A stretch of 64,000 nt of DNA from FEN-1219 sp963810755 (GTDB taxonomy: Bacteria > Pseudomonadota > Gammaproteobacteria > Steroidobacterales > Rariloculaceae): the NCBI GenBank assembly GCA_963810755.1, contig CAWEOP010000001.1, positions 92,356-156,355 on the forward strand, written 5' to 3'. Each line of letters starts with the position of its first letter. The stretch's first letter is position 1. The position numbers and the translations under genes were made by a program. The notes below the pieces were generated by a model. The model worked only from the letters and a program-made list of their open reading frames with translations, did no database searches and was not told where the DNA came from. Of this stretch, positions 63,018-64,000 are shown piece by piece.

Positions 63018-63206
63018 CGCACCTGACGGACCGGCAGCCGGAGGCCCTCGCGGACCGCCGATTTCCATCAGGGCGCGTATTCTAACCGGAGAGCTAGGCC
63101 AGAATTCCGACGATGCGGTGCCGGAGGCGTACGGCCGGAACCGCGAAAAGAAACGCCGTGCCGGCTTCAAGCATGGCACGGCGTGGGAAGTACTGCGAAG
63201 CGGAAA

Positions 63207-63730
63207 TTAGCCGGCGACTTTGCGCCGGCGTTTGCCGAGCCACCCTGCGAGCAATCCCGCGCCAAGGAGAGAAAGCGTACCGGGCTCAGGGACTGACGTG
63301 GTGTTGGCCATCAGCGTGCCGTGATCAAGGTAGATCTCGTTTTGACCCCAGTAGCTCAGCTGGAAACCAAGTAAGCCGGTCGCGTTGAGTGTGGTAAAGG
63401 AGCCCAGCAGGTTGCCGCCGAGGGAAACGAAGCTCATGGGGTAGAACTGGACCCGACCGCAAACCAGTCGCCGCTTCCCAGAACCGCCGTCACTGTTTCC
63501 GGTGCGCCGTCAAAGTTGAAAAACGTAAAGTACGCGCTCGCCGCTTGGACCGTCGCGCCGGGAACCCCGCTGTCTCTCGGGTTGAACGCACCAGTGTAGG
63601 TTTCTCCATTACTCAGAGTCTCTTGGATGGTTTGCGTATCGCTGATGATCATTGCGTCAGCTGATCCGCTCCACAGTAAGTGGGCGGCAACCACTGAAAG
63701 GACCACTGAGCTGAGTTTTCGAATTGTCAT
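63207..63730 (-). CDS. PEP-CTERM sorting-domain protein, one frameshift
   Basis: The ATG at 63730 gives a signal peptide (MTIRKLSSVVLSVVAAHLLWSGSADA). After LGSGDWFAVG near 63455 a base is missing in a run of Gs; correcting it gives VQFYPMSFVSLGGNLLGSFTTLNATGLLGFQLSYWG and the C-terminal sorting signal VPEPGTLSLLGAGLLAGWLGKRRRKVAG: the PEP motif, a membrane segment and a basic tail. Such proteins are cut and anchored by an exosortase and usually go to the cell surface or biofilm matrix. No exosortase is in the window. Overall length about 174 residues. Confidence 0.82.
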
Positions 63731-63740
63731 CGTAGGACTC

Positions 63741-63760
63741 CCCAATAAACTTGTATTGGG
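63741..63760. promoter_or_regulatory. palindrome upstream of the PEP-CTERM gene
   Basis: Perfect inverted repeat CCCAATA-N6-TATTGGG, ending 10 bases before the start codon on the minus strand. It may be an operator or a leader hairpin that masks the ribosome-binding site. The arms resemble the CTTCCAATA/TATTGGAAG ends of the repeat at 62850 only in part, so a relationship is not claimed. Confidence 0.5.
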
Positions 63761-63781
63761 TAGGTGCAAAACGTATGCCAC

Positions 63782-64000
63782 TGGTTAGAAATAGTTATTA
63801 ACATTTTGAATATGTTGATATTTTATAGAACGACTCAGACATCGTTCTGGCGCGGAATCCCGGGCGTGTAAAGAAGCTCGACCGCGCGGAGCGCGTTACG
63901 TCAAGCGCCACGTCACGAAGCGTTCGGATGGGCCGGTTGCCAGGGGTCCTACGGACCAATCGCCCGTTCACGCAAAAGGCCGGCTTCCGCTGGAGTTAGG
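63782..64000. other. right-end region, no gene seen
   Basis: No open frame with a ribosome-binding site or a known motif. The stretch just after the palindrome is AT-rich (63785-63840) and may hold the promoter of the PEP-CTERM gene. Confidence 0.3.

Overview
The window is GC-rich bacterial chromosome with dense, mostly short-gapped genes on both strands. An HrpB helicase, MotA/MotB-type proteins, a TAT-dependent SoxC/cytochrome c pair, a PEP-CTERM protein and a tripartite RND pump point to a Gram-negative proteobacterium, probably an uncultured gammaproteobacterium (the class is an inference). Many exported proteins of unknown function resemble those of environmental, catabolically versatile lineages. 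More than 20 single-base frameshifts interrupt otherwise well conserved genes, housekeeping ones included, so indels in the assembly are likely and reading frames should be treated with care.

Layout. 1-2.1 kb: end of a SnoaL-like gene and a MotA/MotB-like pair. 2.1-4.6 kb: a two-gene exported module (DUF6152 plus a WEGDTLVVDT-motif protein) and an AlbA_2 protein. 4.7-9.4 kb: a MetE-like methyltransferase with a basic tail, divergent from an EboE-like TIM barrel, a beta-hydroxyacid dehydrogenase and a Gfo/Idh oxidoreductase. 9.4-21.3 kb: Nudix hydrolase, cupin, serine hydrolase, alpha/beta hydrolase, HrpB (frameshifted), NHL-propeller lipoprotein, HupE/UreJ-like membrane protein, sulfotransferase, second dehydrogenase, YciI. 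21.4-25.9 kb: a GntR(YtrA-type)-ABC transporter operon with a clear operator, and a DUF2235 hydrolase. 26-32.3 kb: a second copy of the exported module, a Rieske oxygenase, a metallo-beta-lactamase-fold enzyme, a heavily frameshifted third copy of the module and a third dehydrogenase. 32.5-34.8 kb: cupin, SoxC-type sulfite dehydrogenase and its cytochrome c. 34.8-45 kb: DUF486, RRM protein, ABC exporter, metallohydrolase, an unusual receiver-transmembrane-periplasmic protein, a MASE1 hybrid histidine kinase, exported proteins, an outer-membrane barrel and tRNA-Met.

45-63 kb is bracketed by the tRNA-Met gene and a 40-bp copy of its 5' half. It carries an Ior/xanthine-dehydrogenase-type molybdoenzyme, a second SoxC/cytochrome pair, two DUF5985 membrane proteins, DUF302, and a reactive-sulfur gene set: ArsR/BigR-like repressor and TauE/SafE exporter divergent from DUF2892, RND adaptor, RND permease, sulfide:quinone oxidoreductase-like protein and TolC, followed by a DUF442 sulfurtransferase/phosphatase, OsmC and a cyclic-nucleotide-binding protein. 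A sulfide- or persulfide-responsive detoxification locus, with an efflux pump wired into it, is the most interesting system here. The window ends with a PEP-CTERM protein and about 240 bases with no gene.
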